DNA of 64,000 bases. Origin: Desmodus rotundus. Its lineage: Eukaryota > Chordata > Mammalia > Chiroptera > Phyllostomidae. The stretch spans positions 186,853,556-186,917,555 of the forward strand of contig NC_071389.1 in assembly GCF_022682495.2 (NCBI RefSeq), given 5' to 3'. Below the pieces are notes generated by a model. That model was given only the letters and a program-made list of their open reading frames with translations. It did no database searches and was not told the origin of the DNA. Shown here in pieces: positions 1 through 11,300 of this stretch. The stretch's first letter is position 1. Each line of letters starts with the position of its first letter. The translations under genes and the position numbers were made by a program.

Positions 1-1636
1 TTTGATGGTGGTAAGATGTATATAATATTGACAACCCCTTGCACATTCTTCCAGTTATTTGCCATGAATAGGAAGGGAGCAATGATCCAGGGTTTTGTAA
101 AAATTATATACACATGTGAATACATCTTAAGTTACTGCGGCAAGTGAGTGGAATGCTGGGGAAAAGAATAGGCCAAAATCACTGAAAGGATTCCAGAACG
201 GCTCTATGGGCTTGGGGGTTAAGTATTTGTAGCAGTAAGACCTGAGATACAGCTGAATACATGACCAGGTCCTATACTTGCTCAAAATCAAGTGCCAGGG
301 AAATCTTACTGGAGCGCCACAGATTTCAATGAGGGATACACACAGATGTTCTCCTTGGTACGGGCGTTTTTGGAGAGCGATGCATCATTAGCTGTTCACA
401 ACACAGCTTGAGGCTCCAGTGTCCAACTCTCAGGAGAACCAGCCCTACAGAACATTTGGCAAAGTATTTAAAATTCCAGAGAATATAAATCTTAATTTTT
501 AAAAAATGTTGTAGGCTGGAAACCAAAGTGAGCTATTATATGATAATTATAATAAAATATCTGAGTGATTTTAATTGTAATAAACAAACACCTAGTTCTC
601 ATTAGTATAAGAAGGAACTAGCAATTAGCCAAGGAAACATTAAATTAAGAAAACAGGTAGAAAGTTCTTTAAAAAATAACATGTTGGTCTGGTGTAAACT
701 TAATATTAGCTAAGAAAGTCATTTTACAGTTACAGTCTAAGTAAAAATGAACCAAAATGAACTACTTTGTTTAGTCTTTCTTATCACTGTGGTACAATTT
801 ATCACTAGCTGCCTCTGGCTTACTTTAAGAGTTAGTTGTCTGGGGCTCATTTCCTTTATACACTGTCTCAAAAATAGAGATTTCCTAAAACGTTATTAGA
901 GAGCTCTTACTCAAGATGGTTGCAGAGATTAACCTTAATTTTAGCCAGAGTCTAATCTTGTCTGAATTTGGCTCAATGATAGGACAACAGTTGTGTTTAT
1001 AAAAAGGATCAAAGTTTTATGTTTAACCACCTTTAGAAAAAGATATCAGCAGCATTTATTGCATTTTATTACAGAGGAAGGAAACAGGTACTCATCTCAA
1101 TACAGCACTAAAAACGCAGTTGGTGGAAATGCTTATTTCATCTATCTTTAAATCTGTCGAGTTACTCAAATTGCTTGCAAAGGCTGAGAAAACCTGGTGT
1201 CGTCCCCTTTAACTTACCATAGTTTATATGAATTTTATTGGTCTATATAAGTGTTATAAGCTCTTAGGTAGAGTATTCTGTTAAAAATTAGTTGAGAAGG
1301 CAAACAGCTCTGTAAGAAAGACATAGGTTAAACAGAAATAAGTTGATCCAGGGAAATTTCCAAGCAAATGTAACTTGATCCTACATAAGGGCCACAGTTG
1401 TTTTTACTAAGGTAGTTCAAAGAACACTGAAAAAGGCAGAAAGTAGATTCAATGCTTTTGTATTTCCCAGGAATTCTGTGTCCACGCATGCAAAAAAATC
1501 GGTTACACTGAGTTTGAGTACTGGATATGTCGTGCAATATGTATTCATTTCCCCTTTTGTGAAGTGAGATCCTCAAAGCTGATATCCTAATTATTTTGTT
1601 GTTACTGTGATTTGTTAAATGGTTGCTATACATTTT

Positions 1637-1853
1637 TTAAGATTTTATTTATTTATTTTAGAGAGAAGGAAAGGGAGAAAGAGAGGGAGAGAAACATCTA
1701 TGTGTAAGAGATACATAGATCAGTTGCCTCTCACACACCCACAACTGGGGCCCTGGCCCACAACCCAGGCATGTGACCTGACTGGGAATCGAACCAGTGA
1801 CCTCTTGGTTCACAGGGCAGCACTCAATCCACTGAGCCACATCAGCCAGGGCA
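1637..1853 (-). mobile_element. VES-like tRNA-derived SINE
   Basis: Minus-oriented: A-tail (plus-strand T-rich) at 1637, then a GA-rich body, then the tRNA-like head at 1853. The Pol III B-box complement GGGAATCGAACC and the head complement GAGCCACATCAGCCAGGGC are visible. Flanking 15-bp target-site duplications start GTTGCTATA at 1622-1636 and 1854-1868, one mismatch. This is the bat SINE family and the strongest taxonomic marker here. Confidence 0.92.
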
Positions 1854-3449
1854 GTTGCTATATATTTTAAAGTCATGTTAATTATAACAACAAAAGGACC
1901 CATGTTTTAAAGGGCGTATTTCTTTAAATGTATAATTAGAAACGCATGTTAGCTGTTTTGAAAACTTTTTCCAATGCCTGTTAAAATAAATGTTTTTGAA
2001 TCAGCAAGGTGTTAGATTAAAGAAACAGAGTGTTCTTTCCTGTCCCTGTTACTGAGCACACCAACAACTTGCTAACAATACACTGGAACAAAATGCTGCT
2101 TCTGAGGACTTGACCACCTTCTCATGAGGCTATGTGGAAATGGACCATCATAATGGTAACTTTTACTTTGAAAATTTTATTTGGGTTCAGAACTAAGGCT
2201 ATTACTAGTATGGCATAAAGCTGGATTAAATTGAGTTTAACTTTTTGAGCTACAAAAAACATGGGGAATAAGCTGGAGCAAATACTTTTTCTCTCCTCAG
2301 AAATTAAGTCTTGGGCACAGTACTGTCTCATAACTTCCCAATCAGCATTTCTGGGATAATGTCAGATTTTGGACAATTACAAAAAACCAGACACAAATGT
2401 GCAAACCAGATTTCAATTTCTTCTCCACTGACATGAGATTTAAAACAGCAACAGGAACATTTCTAAGTCAGTGTTAATATGCAGTCGCAAATTACCAAAG
2501 AAAGAAACAAATTGGAGTGCATGGGTGTGCGATTTTGTGTTTTGGCATGGGAGAGACATTGAAATATTCACGATGTACAAGCCAAATCATAAAAATAAAA
2601 TGGGACTTATGATCCCATCATTTTGAAAAAGTAGGATTTAGTTCTGACATCTTGCAGATTTGTGATATCCTGACTTTTGCTTCAAGAGTCCTAAATAATA
2701 CAAGTTTTAGAACATAAGTACAACTTCTTTTTTCTTTTCACAGTGTTTGTAAGTGAAGCAATCCTGAGGAAAACTTAATTGCAACAAAAGAAAAACCATC
2801 TTAGGCATATTTATAAACACGGAAAAACTAAAACTTACTGGGACACACACACAGATCTCATGTTATTTATCAGGGAGATGTGATGACCAATAGCTAATTC
2901 CCAATCAAACATTTCTTCCTTAGTCTAATTTAAACATAGTTTACTGAGAACAAAGTTTACTAAGGAAAAAGAATATCATTACACCATTTAAAGAAACTGT
3001 ATACACAAAGTTTAAACAAAGTAGAAATTGGAAAATTGTTGCATAGCTTGTATGTAGGATCTAAAAGAAAAGGCTACAGTTGTCAATGCTTACTAGGGTA
3101 AAATGTGCACCGTTTCTGAAACTAAGAGTCAGGATCTCTCTCTCATTTGTTAAGAATGTCGTATCTCAGAGTCACCGTACTAACTTACAAACGGAAACTG
3201 CCTGCCTCTCTTCAGCTACTGTGTTTGCCTGGCCACCATGGGTTATCCTTCTTCTAACAGACAGCAGTCCGACTGGGTAATTCCATCAGGACACTTCTAT
3301 ATTTGGGTAAGCCCTTATTCCGGAGAATCCATATCCTAGATAACTAAGCCCAATATACTCACCCCTCCAATCTCCATCCCTAAACACTACCCACTCAATA
3401 CCTAAGTCAACTTTTCTAAGTACAACACAATTTTCGAGTACACTGGTCT

Positions 3450-3507
3450 AATTTGTCACTTCAGGATGTATCCCTTATTTTTGGAATATATCCTGAAATG
3501 ACAAATT
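3450..3507. repeat. 22-bp-stem inverted repeat
   Basis: Arms 3450-3471 (starts AATTTGTCACTTCAGG) and 3486-3507 (starts ATATATCCTGAAATG) pair at about 20 of 22 positions around a 14-nt loop. No pairing continues outside. Confidence 0.88.
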
Positions 3508-4711
3508 CTTACACATTCTTTGGCTTATCCTGAGATTAGGGCTCTGTCCCATCACAGAGGCTGTTGATGGGAATCAGGCCAAAATTCTCTGCCCTTTGGC
3601 CTTTTAAGTTCAAAGTCTGCTCAGGAAGGGGTAAATGAAACTATTTCTTATTATTTGGTACTAATATTTTACTGTATCAAATAATTGACATGGAAATTGC
3701 TATACTATGTAATTTTTCATTTGTACTTTAAGTCATATAACAGTTTATACCAAACATATACATGATTACAAAACTTCACAAAAATTTTTAAAATACCTGT
3801 AACATTTCCTTACCTCTTAAAGATAATTTTCTTGATTCTATAAGATACTTATTATAAGATATCTTATGAATATAGAACTTGAGTAAAATTATTTATTTGC
3901 ATTATTAATTAGAAGAAAATTCCAATTCCTCAAAAATGAGAACTATACATCTCTGATATAAAGTAATACCTAAAAATCCCTGAACTGTGTGGCAGACACT
4001 TGTTAGGTATATTTATTCACTTTTACTTAATCCTCAAAGTAACCGTATGAAACGCTGACTGCTTTCTGTTTTAGAGGAGGGAATGCAGCTCTAGTGAGGG
4101 CATGACCTCACACGTATGCAGTGTGTGTAGGAATTTATTTAACCCCATGTCAGACTGACAAGCAGCAGCCCAAGCTCCCACTCCTCTGACCCCATGACGG
4201 TGTGTCACAAACACACGGTGGGTGACTACTTTACGTAACTTCGATTTCAGTGAGCTTCGAGATGGTGAGTACAGTTCTTTTGCCACTAGATGTCATCTCA
4301 AAAACATTTAAATTTCTTGATAAGAATGGTGAAAATTCATAAAAGGCAAAGGCTGTTAAAAGGTATCAAATAGTAAGTCATGTTCAAGTTAAGCTTTATC
4401 CCACATACCAGGTGTTTCCAGAAGGTGAAGATGTATAGTTGAAAGTAATTTGCATGTAGTAAATCAATAGGGTTGAGCAACACAATCAGTCACATTTTTT
4501 AAGGAATTAAATTTTTTCATGTTAAATTGAACAATAACCTTTAGTAATTTCTAAAAAAGTTCTAAAATTCCTACACATAACAGATTGCTAAAAAACGCAC
4601 ACACACACACTCATTCAACCACTTCCAGAGTAACACTGAAAGACCCTTTCATCCTTTTGTAAATATTTGTTACTGAGAATTAAGAAAACAGCATATTTTT
4701 AAAGTATAGAG

Positions 4712-4907
4712 CAGGGGTGTCAAACTCATTTTCACCGGGGGCCACATCAGCCTCGCAGTTGTCGTCAAAGGCTGAATGTAGAGCTCCTTGCCCCCAGTTA
4801 AGGAGCAGTTACATTTATACAGTCCTGAAATTATATCTGGCCCTTTGTAGGCAACCGTGAGGCTGATGCGCGCCCCCCACCCCGGTGAAAATGAGTTGGA
4901 CACCCTG
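4712..4907. mobile_element. hAT-like MITE with TIRs, copy 1
   Basis: Terminal inverted repeats start CAGGGGTGTCAAACTCATTT and end as its imperfect complement (GAGTTGGACACCCTG). Flanking 8-bp duplications are GTATAGAG and GTATGGAG, 7 of 8 matching. The length of 196 bp excludes a transposase. Related copies lie at 7821 and 45094. Confidence 0.85.
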
Positions 4908-5079
4908 GTATGGAGGATAGGATATACTTTGGATAATACTGTGATAAATTCAAAAGCATTATGTTTCCTTAGTCACCTCTTTTCTGGAGCTGCTGAGTCA
5001 ATTATAATCTTAAGAGATGAATAAAAAACATACATACATACACACACATGTGCACACACTAAACAGAGTAGAAAAATAA

Positions 5080-5226
5080 CATTTCAAACCATCGACATTT
5101 TATTTAACAAAAACAACTGGGACATTTCTAGAGCTTACGGAGTATTTGATATAAAAATAAGGAATTCTCCAGAATATATACTAAAAATACAAAGCTTATA
5201 GATCTAAACTAGACAGAAAATTTATT
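5080..5226 (-). terminator. NUP37: NUP37 3'UTR and poly(A) signals
   Basis: Two AATAAA hexamers lie on the minus strand. One is at 5226-5221, immediately after the stop codon. The other is at 5104-5099 and is followed by a GT-rich stretch (about 5070-5030). The second looks the better terminator because of that downstream element. This predicts a very short 3'UTR of about 30 to 150 nt. Confidence 0.65.
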
Positions 5227-5340
5227 TCACATTTCAGTTACCCAGAACAACAGCTTATGGTCTCCTCCAACTACACACAGAGGGAGAGTTCTATGCCAGG
5301 AAAGGCCAGATCCAACGGCGACAGAACCAATGAGGATGGG
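5227..5340 (-). CDS. NUP37: NUP37 exon 10 (last coding exon, residues 290-326 and stop)
   Basis: The coding part is 114 nt, [16 protein letters not shown]...LLFWVTEM then TGA at 5229-5227, after the acceptor CTCTTACAG. The C terminus FWVTEM matches recalled human FWVTEV except for the final residue. Confidence 0.95.
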   Translation of the reverse strand, partial: PILIGSVAVGSGLSWHRTLPLCVVGGDHKLLFWVTEM

Positions 5341-8300
5341 CTGTAAGAGAAGTAAAAAATTAAAGAAGCCAATCAATCACCAAAGTTGATAAACAAAAAC
5401 TACCCTTCAAAAATAAAAATGCATTAATACACTGGCTTTATTTATAGCCGAATTAAAAAATATGCTCCCTCATAGGTGAAATATGCATATGCATTAATAT
5501 GCATTATATGCAATAACATGCATTATTATTTGCTTGCAGTTGGCTGGAATGAAGGATACAAATAATCTATGAATAACTGGTGCAGCCCGGAGTCAAATAT
5601 TTTTGCAGCCTAAGCCAACTGAGCAAGCAAAATTATTATATTTAAGTGAAGAAGGAAATACAACAGAAGAAATAAAATGCTTCTTATATGAGTATTGACA
5701 AAAAGTCCATTACCACTGGTGATTTAAACATCAAAAAATGCCTTTTCTTTCCAATTTAATCAGATAACAGACATTCATAAATATCTTTAGTTACACATTA
5801 CAAATTTGGGAGCTTTAAGTGGAAAAGTAAAAAGCACAAGTTTACAAACATATGCCACAAACCATCTCCACATTACCTGAGGGTGTCCTAAATGATGAAT
5901 TTGGAACTGGCTTGCCATTTTGCCAGGATAACCAGTGGTGGCAAACAAGTACTCATTAATTGTGGACCACCTAAGGAAAAAAAGGGTAAAAATAAGTATA
6001 GTATCTTACAGATAACTATAACCTTTTCTGAGACAGGCTATTTCTTTTTTGCACAAAATGATTTTATAACCCTAAGTTTGTTAATAGGGCTTTAAAACTG
6101 GACTAGGAATTCCAGGGAAGTTAACTGTATTTTCTCATTCCGTGAATGTTTATTAAATGCTTATTGTGTGCCACTTAGTTAAGTTCCAAAGTTACAGGAG
6201 GTTAGCAGTTCCCTTTTTATAACCAAAGGGCTGACAGTGTGGCAGGACACACAAACAAGGTGTCAGACTGGCATACACAGGTCTCCACAATGTAAGAGAA
6301 CACATTTAATGTGGGATGAGGCTGTGATGCCTGGAACTCTAGAGGTGGTCTTATCACCATGAAGCAACAAGCCCAAAGCCTTGTCACTGAAGATGTCAGA
6401 GGGCAAAGTCGGAACTCTTGATGAAACTGGTGAGCTACTAAACCAATCCTGAGACTGTCTCCTCCAGACTTCTTGTATGTGCCACAGTTCATTGATTTTA
6501 AAATGTATATTTACTTACATCTCTAAAATCAGGAAGCATCTTACAGTTTATGGCATTCTTACATTTAATTGAATATTAGATTTGATGCCATACAGCATAT
6601 AATAACTGTTCTGGTTTTAGACTCTATTAGTAAGTTTTCCTGTCATTTGAAGCTGAAAGCATCCTAAAGACTATACTGTGCAATGGAATATTGTGCAAAA
6701 GTGAATGAAAAACAACGAAGTAGATATGTACTGTATTTTTTGGACTATAAGATGCACCGGACCATAAGACACACCTAGGTTTTAGAGGAAAATAAGGAAA
6801 AAAACCCTGCTCCACCACCACTGACACCCCCCCCCCCCACCAAGCAAGCCAGGTAAGCTACATTCGGACTATAAGATGCACCCCATTTTCCTCCAAATTG
6901 TAGGGGGGGGTTGGGGTCGGGGAAGTGCATCTTATAGTCTGAAAAATATGGTAAGTTAGTTTAAGCAAAAAAAAGAGCAAGATGCAGAAATATAATATCT
7001 AGCATGTTCTTATTTAACACAAAATAGTTTATAAGTATAAATATTGGTCCACCTACATTTTATATCTTGATCCGTACAAAAATAAGAAAGCATACGCTCC
7101 AGATTGTGGGGGTGGTATTCATACAGTGGCAACAGATTTTGTGTTTTTAAAAATTTTTTAAAAAACACTGGAAAACAATCACTCCTTTGCCTAAGCCAAA
7201 AGCAAAAACTTAGGTAAACAAAATAGCCATTTATAAAAATATCAGAGGAAAAAAAGACAATCCCCAAACATTCAAACAAACAAAAACCCAGAGCAAGGGA
7301 GCGCTTTGGGAAAGTATTCCCAGTGGTGCACAGCATGAACAAAGTATATAAAAAAACCAAATTATAACTTTACCTAAATACGCAGGCTCGATCCACATGG
7401 ACAGGTCTCTTAACTTGAGGGTAACTAGAAGATAGTATTTTGGATTTTATGAATTATGTGCTGATCTCAAGTAGAAGAATTTAAATTACAGTTTAAAAGG
7501 TGTATTCTTTTTAAAGGATACAATATCCAATATACTTAAACTATGACAAAATTCCAAATAAGGATTAAAATAGATGAAATATGATAAAGAAATAAGCATG
7601 ATGTAGAACCATCAGAAAACATGATCATTTAACAGGGTCGGTGTTTTTCTTCTTCTTTTTTCAACATTAGCAAACATTACTCAGATCAAAGATTTCCTCC
7701 TCTGCGCTGCTGTTTCAGGGTTATACTCGAAGTAAACCTGCAAAGCACAGATGCCCATCTCTGTTATCTCAAAGTCAGAGCTCTGGCCCTTCTGCAGGAG
7801 AGACTTGCTTTGCTCTACAGCAGGGGTGTCAAACTCATTTTCACCGGGGGCCACATCAGCCTCGAGGTTGCCTTCAAAAGGCCGAATGTAACTTTAGGAC
7901 TGTATAAATGTAATTACTCCTTAAGAGTTAAGTGAGAGCTTGGTGCTGCCGCCAGGTAGAAACAAGGTGCCGGGCCAGATAAAACAAGGTGGAGGGCCAG
8001 ATTTGGCCCCTGGGCCTTGTGTTTGGCACCTGTGCTCTACAGTGAGGGCCAGGTCCACAGAAATGGCTCAAGGAGTCATTCAACAGTGACTGAGTTTTGG
8101 TAAGCAATAAATGTACTAAGAAGGTACCTGGATCGAGTAATATCCCAAATTAACCAGTCGTTTCCTGCAACAGCTCCAACTTTGAAGGTGTTTTTTAAGC
8201 ACCAGTGTGCTGACATTAATGGCATCTGTTCTGATTCAAGAGATAAAATAGCCTGTTGGGCTGTAAGATCATAAAATCGGATTGTTCCATTCTTCTCTGC

Positions 8301-11300
8301 AACCATCAGCTGTAAAACAGAAAAATAAAGAAAATTCAACCACCTAATTCACCAAATTTGAGAAGTAGCAGAGATTCAATTTACATAGTAAAATTTAAAC
8401 ATTTGCATACATTATAAATGGAAGATCAAATGCAAAGGAGGTAAAAAAGATTATGTAAAACTTTATCAAATATATAAAAAGAACCTTACAGAAAATTGGC
8501 AAAAGAAAGACTCAAGAAAATTTGGCACAATTTTCTATTTAAATTCTACAGAGTCCTATGAAGGACAAGGGCTAGCACAGCCACTCTTGCAAGAGGAGAG
8601 TGCCCCAACCCTTGCCTTGACAGGCTTTTATTGCTTTTCTGGGCACATTACACTGAGGATGGTCCTTATTTACTATGCAGAGGTTCGCTTTAGGTGGTTA
8701 CAGAAAACAAAGGAGAGGATGTTGCTAATTACATCAAAAAGGAAGGATATTTCCAAATGTAAAGGGAAAAGTGGTTGAACTGGTTACACTCGTCCTTGGA
8801 AGGTTTAGCATAGATTTTAGGAAGTTACTTTAAAGATATGCAGTAAACTTTTGCTGCCTCAATTCAGGGTGAGGGAGTTTTAGCAAAGCCTCACAGTGGC
8901 CTAGGTACAATGCAGGCCTGATTCCCCACAGAAGAACCTATCTGTGGGTGTGGGTCGTGTGTGCCAGACCTCGCTTTCCACTGGCCTTTCTGAGTGGGAG
9001 CTGGGCGCAAGCCATGCAGAACGGTCTCCTATATTTATGCAATGTAAGTTTGTTTCCAGAATGGAAGGCAGCATGGCACAGTTAAAGAACAGACAGGTCA
9101 AGTGAGCAAGACTATATCCTCCACTTAAAAGGTGAATGACTTGGCCAAGTTACATGGTTTTGACTGGAGGCTTCCTCATTTCTAAAATGAGTATGTGAGG
9201 ATAAGAATAGCTACAGCATTGCTGTGATGGTTCAATGAGTAATGTATGTAAAGCACCCAGCATAATGCTTGACACATAGCAGCCACTCGCTCAATCCATA
9301 GTAGCTACTATTACTCCCATGTTCCCTTCATTCTAAAATACTACCGATTTAAGATGTTCAATAAATTAATCAATTTTTCCTCCTTCCTCCTCCCTAAGAA
9401 ATACTTTATCAAATGCACAAAATAATTATAAGATGGTATGAGTTAATACATATCATTTATAATTGTTTTGGCACAGAGTAGGCACTCAAAGAACATGAGC
9501 TATTATTACAGGTTGAAGTCAGGCTGAAAACAGTTCTAGCAAAAAAATAATTTTTTTGTTATTTACTATTTCTAAAACTGTGCTTAATTGTGGTAACAGA
9601 TTTTTCTGTTGTTGTTAGAACAGATAGATTTGAAAAGTTAAATTTGGAAACTGGTGGATTTAAAAATGTTACCGGGGAGTTTCTTCCTTTAGGGCTTCTC
9701 AGAACCATAAACAGTAATACGCACTGAATTTTACGGGTGAACTACATTGAGGTCAAATCCGTGACTGTGTGATCTTGTGAAAATTACTTAAAATCCTCCT
9801 GGTGCTTCAGTTTTCTTATCTACAGAATGGACAGGACAATATTACCAACTTCAGAGTGTTTTGTGATGATTACACGAGAGAACACACGTAAAGTACACGG
9901 CACAGTTGCTGGCCCCGAGAAAGCATTCAACAATTATCGGTCGTTCCACCTCATTTCATTTAGTGGCTCTCTGACCTCTTTTGTCTTCAGGTTAGAAACT
10001 GAAATATCCTCAGTTCCAATTCTCTAATCCCATGACATCCTAAACTGTTCATCCTGTTATTACTACCTCCTGAAATCCAAGCTCCAACTCTGGTGTATGG
10101 AATTTAAAAGCTCAGTTTCTGGATATCTTGTGACTTTTATATCTTTTACTATTAAATGCGTGCATTTGCTTTGTGCTTTCCAGATTATATGACTCTTTTG
10201 TATGTCATATGATTTTCATAAGAATTCTATGAGATAGGTAACCATGGACCCTTCTTTTTCTTTCTTCTCTGGCTGCCTTATTTTCATCAAGACCAAGCAC
10301 AACAGAACAAAAATTCTGGGTGCGATCTGATACGTAGACCACTAAGAACCACTAGATTGTAGTAGTAGTAATGATGACATCAACAATGAAAGGAGCTAAA
10401 ATTGATTAAGTGCTTAGTGTGTGATAAGTTTTCTTTTAAGGATTTTTAGAAGTGTTCACTCATTTCATCTTCACAAGCTTCCATTTTACGAGATGAGAAA
10501 GTGAAAGCAGTGATTGAGAGAACTTTTATAACTTGCCAGAGATCACACAGCTAGTAAGTGGTGAACTGGGATTTGACTCCAGGCAGATAACTCGAGAGTC
10601 CACACTCTTAACCACTTCTGTGTCATCTTTCTCTGTGAGGTTTTTTAGTTTAGTAGTGATGCGTGACACTGGTATTTTAAGATTAGTCTAACTAGAGTAG
10701 GCCTGAAGAATCAACAGGGGAGAGCTGAAGACTTTAGAAACAAGCTAAGGCTTAGCACGAGGTGCTTGTGAGAACAGAAAGGTGAAGGATGCACTTTAAT
10801 GACAGGAACGTATTCTAGTGACAGTGAAGGGAAAATTAAAAGACCTAAAAATTAAAAGACTTAAAAATTACAGAGAAGAAATATATCAAAAGTAATTTTA
10901 GGATATTTAGTACCAATTTAGAGCAGGGGCTTCTAAACATTCCGAAGTCATGGAAACAATGAAAAAAAGACGGGGTGGGGTAGAATTTTAATGATATACA
11001 GGGAGGGGCAAAAGTAGGTTTACAGTTCTGAGTACACAAAACAGAGTTCATTATTGTATTATTATTTATTAATTATTGTTTTATTTTCCATATGAACTGT
11101 AAACCTACTTTGCCCACCCCTATAGAAAAAAACAAAAATTAAAGCATATGGAAAAAACGAATCTGAAATTATCATAAATTAAGCATTAAAATGTTTTGGA
11201 ATAGAAGTTGTAATAAACATTCTCATTTGTCATCTAGGTCACTGTTTTTAAAATTAGTTTATTTTGTTTGTAAATGGAGATATGAGTAATTTGGTAGAAT

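Larger units (their letters stand above)
1..5079. other. Intergenic 3' flank of NUP37
   Basis: No exon or CpG island is visible. It holds a VES-like SINE (1637-1853), a hAT-like MITE (4712-4907), a 22-bp-stem hairpin (3450-3507), CA microsatellites near 4599 and 5029, and probable weak MIR-like sequence near 3990-4120. In human the next gene on this side is WASHC3; none of its exons was recognised here. Confidence 0.6.

Noticed and set aside
1785..1853. tRNA-like sequence with Pol III B-box complement
   Set aside because: It is the head of a SINE; the same applies to the four other SINE heads.
1..5079. Search for exons or promoter of the next gene (WASHC3 in human)
   Set aside because: No CpG-rich promoter, splice-flanked frame or recognisable peptide.
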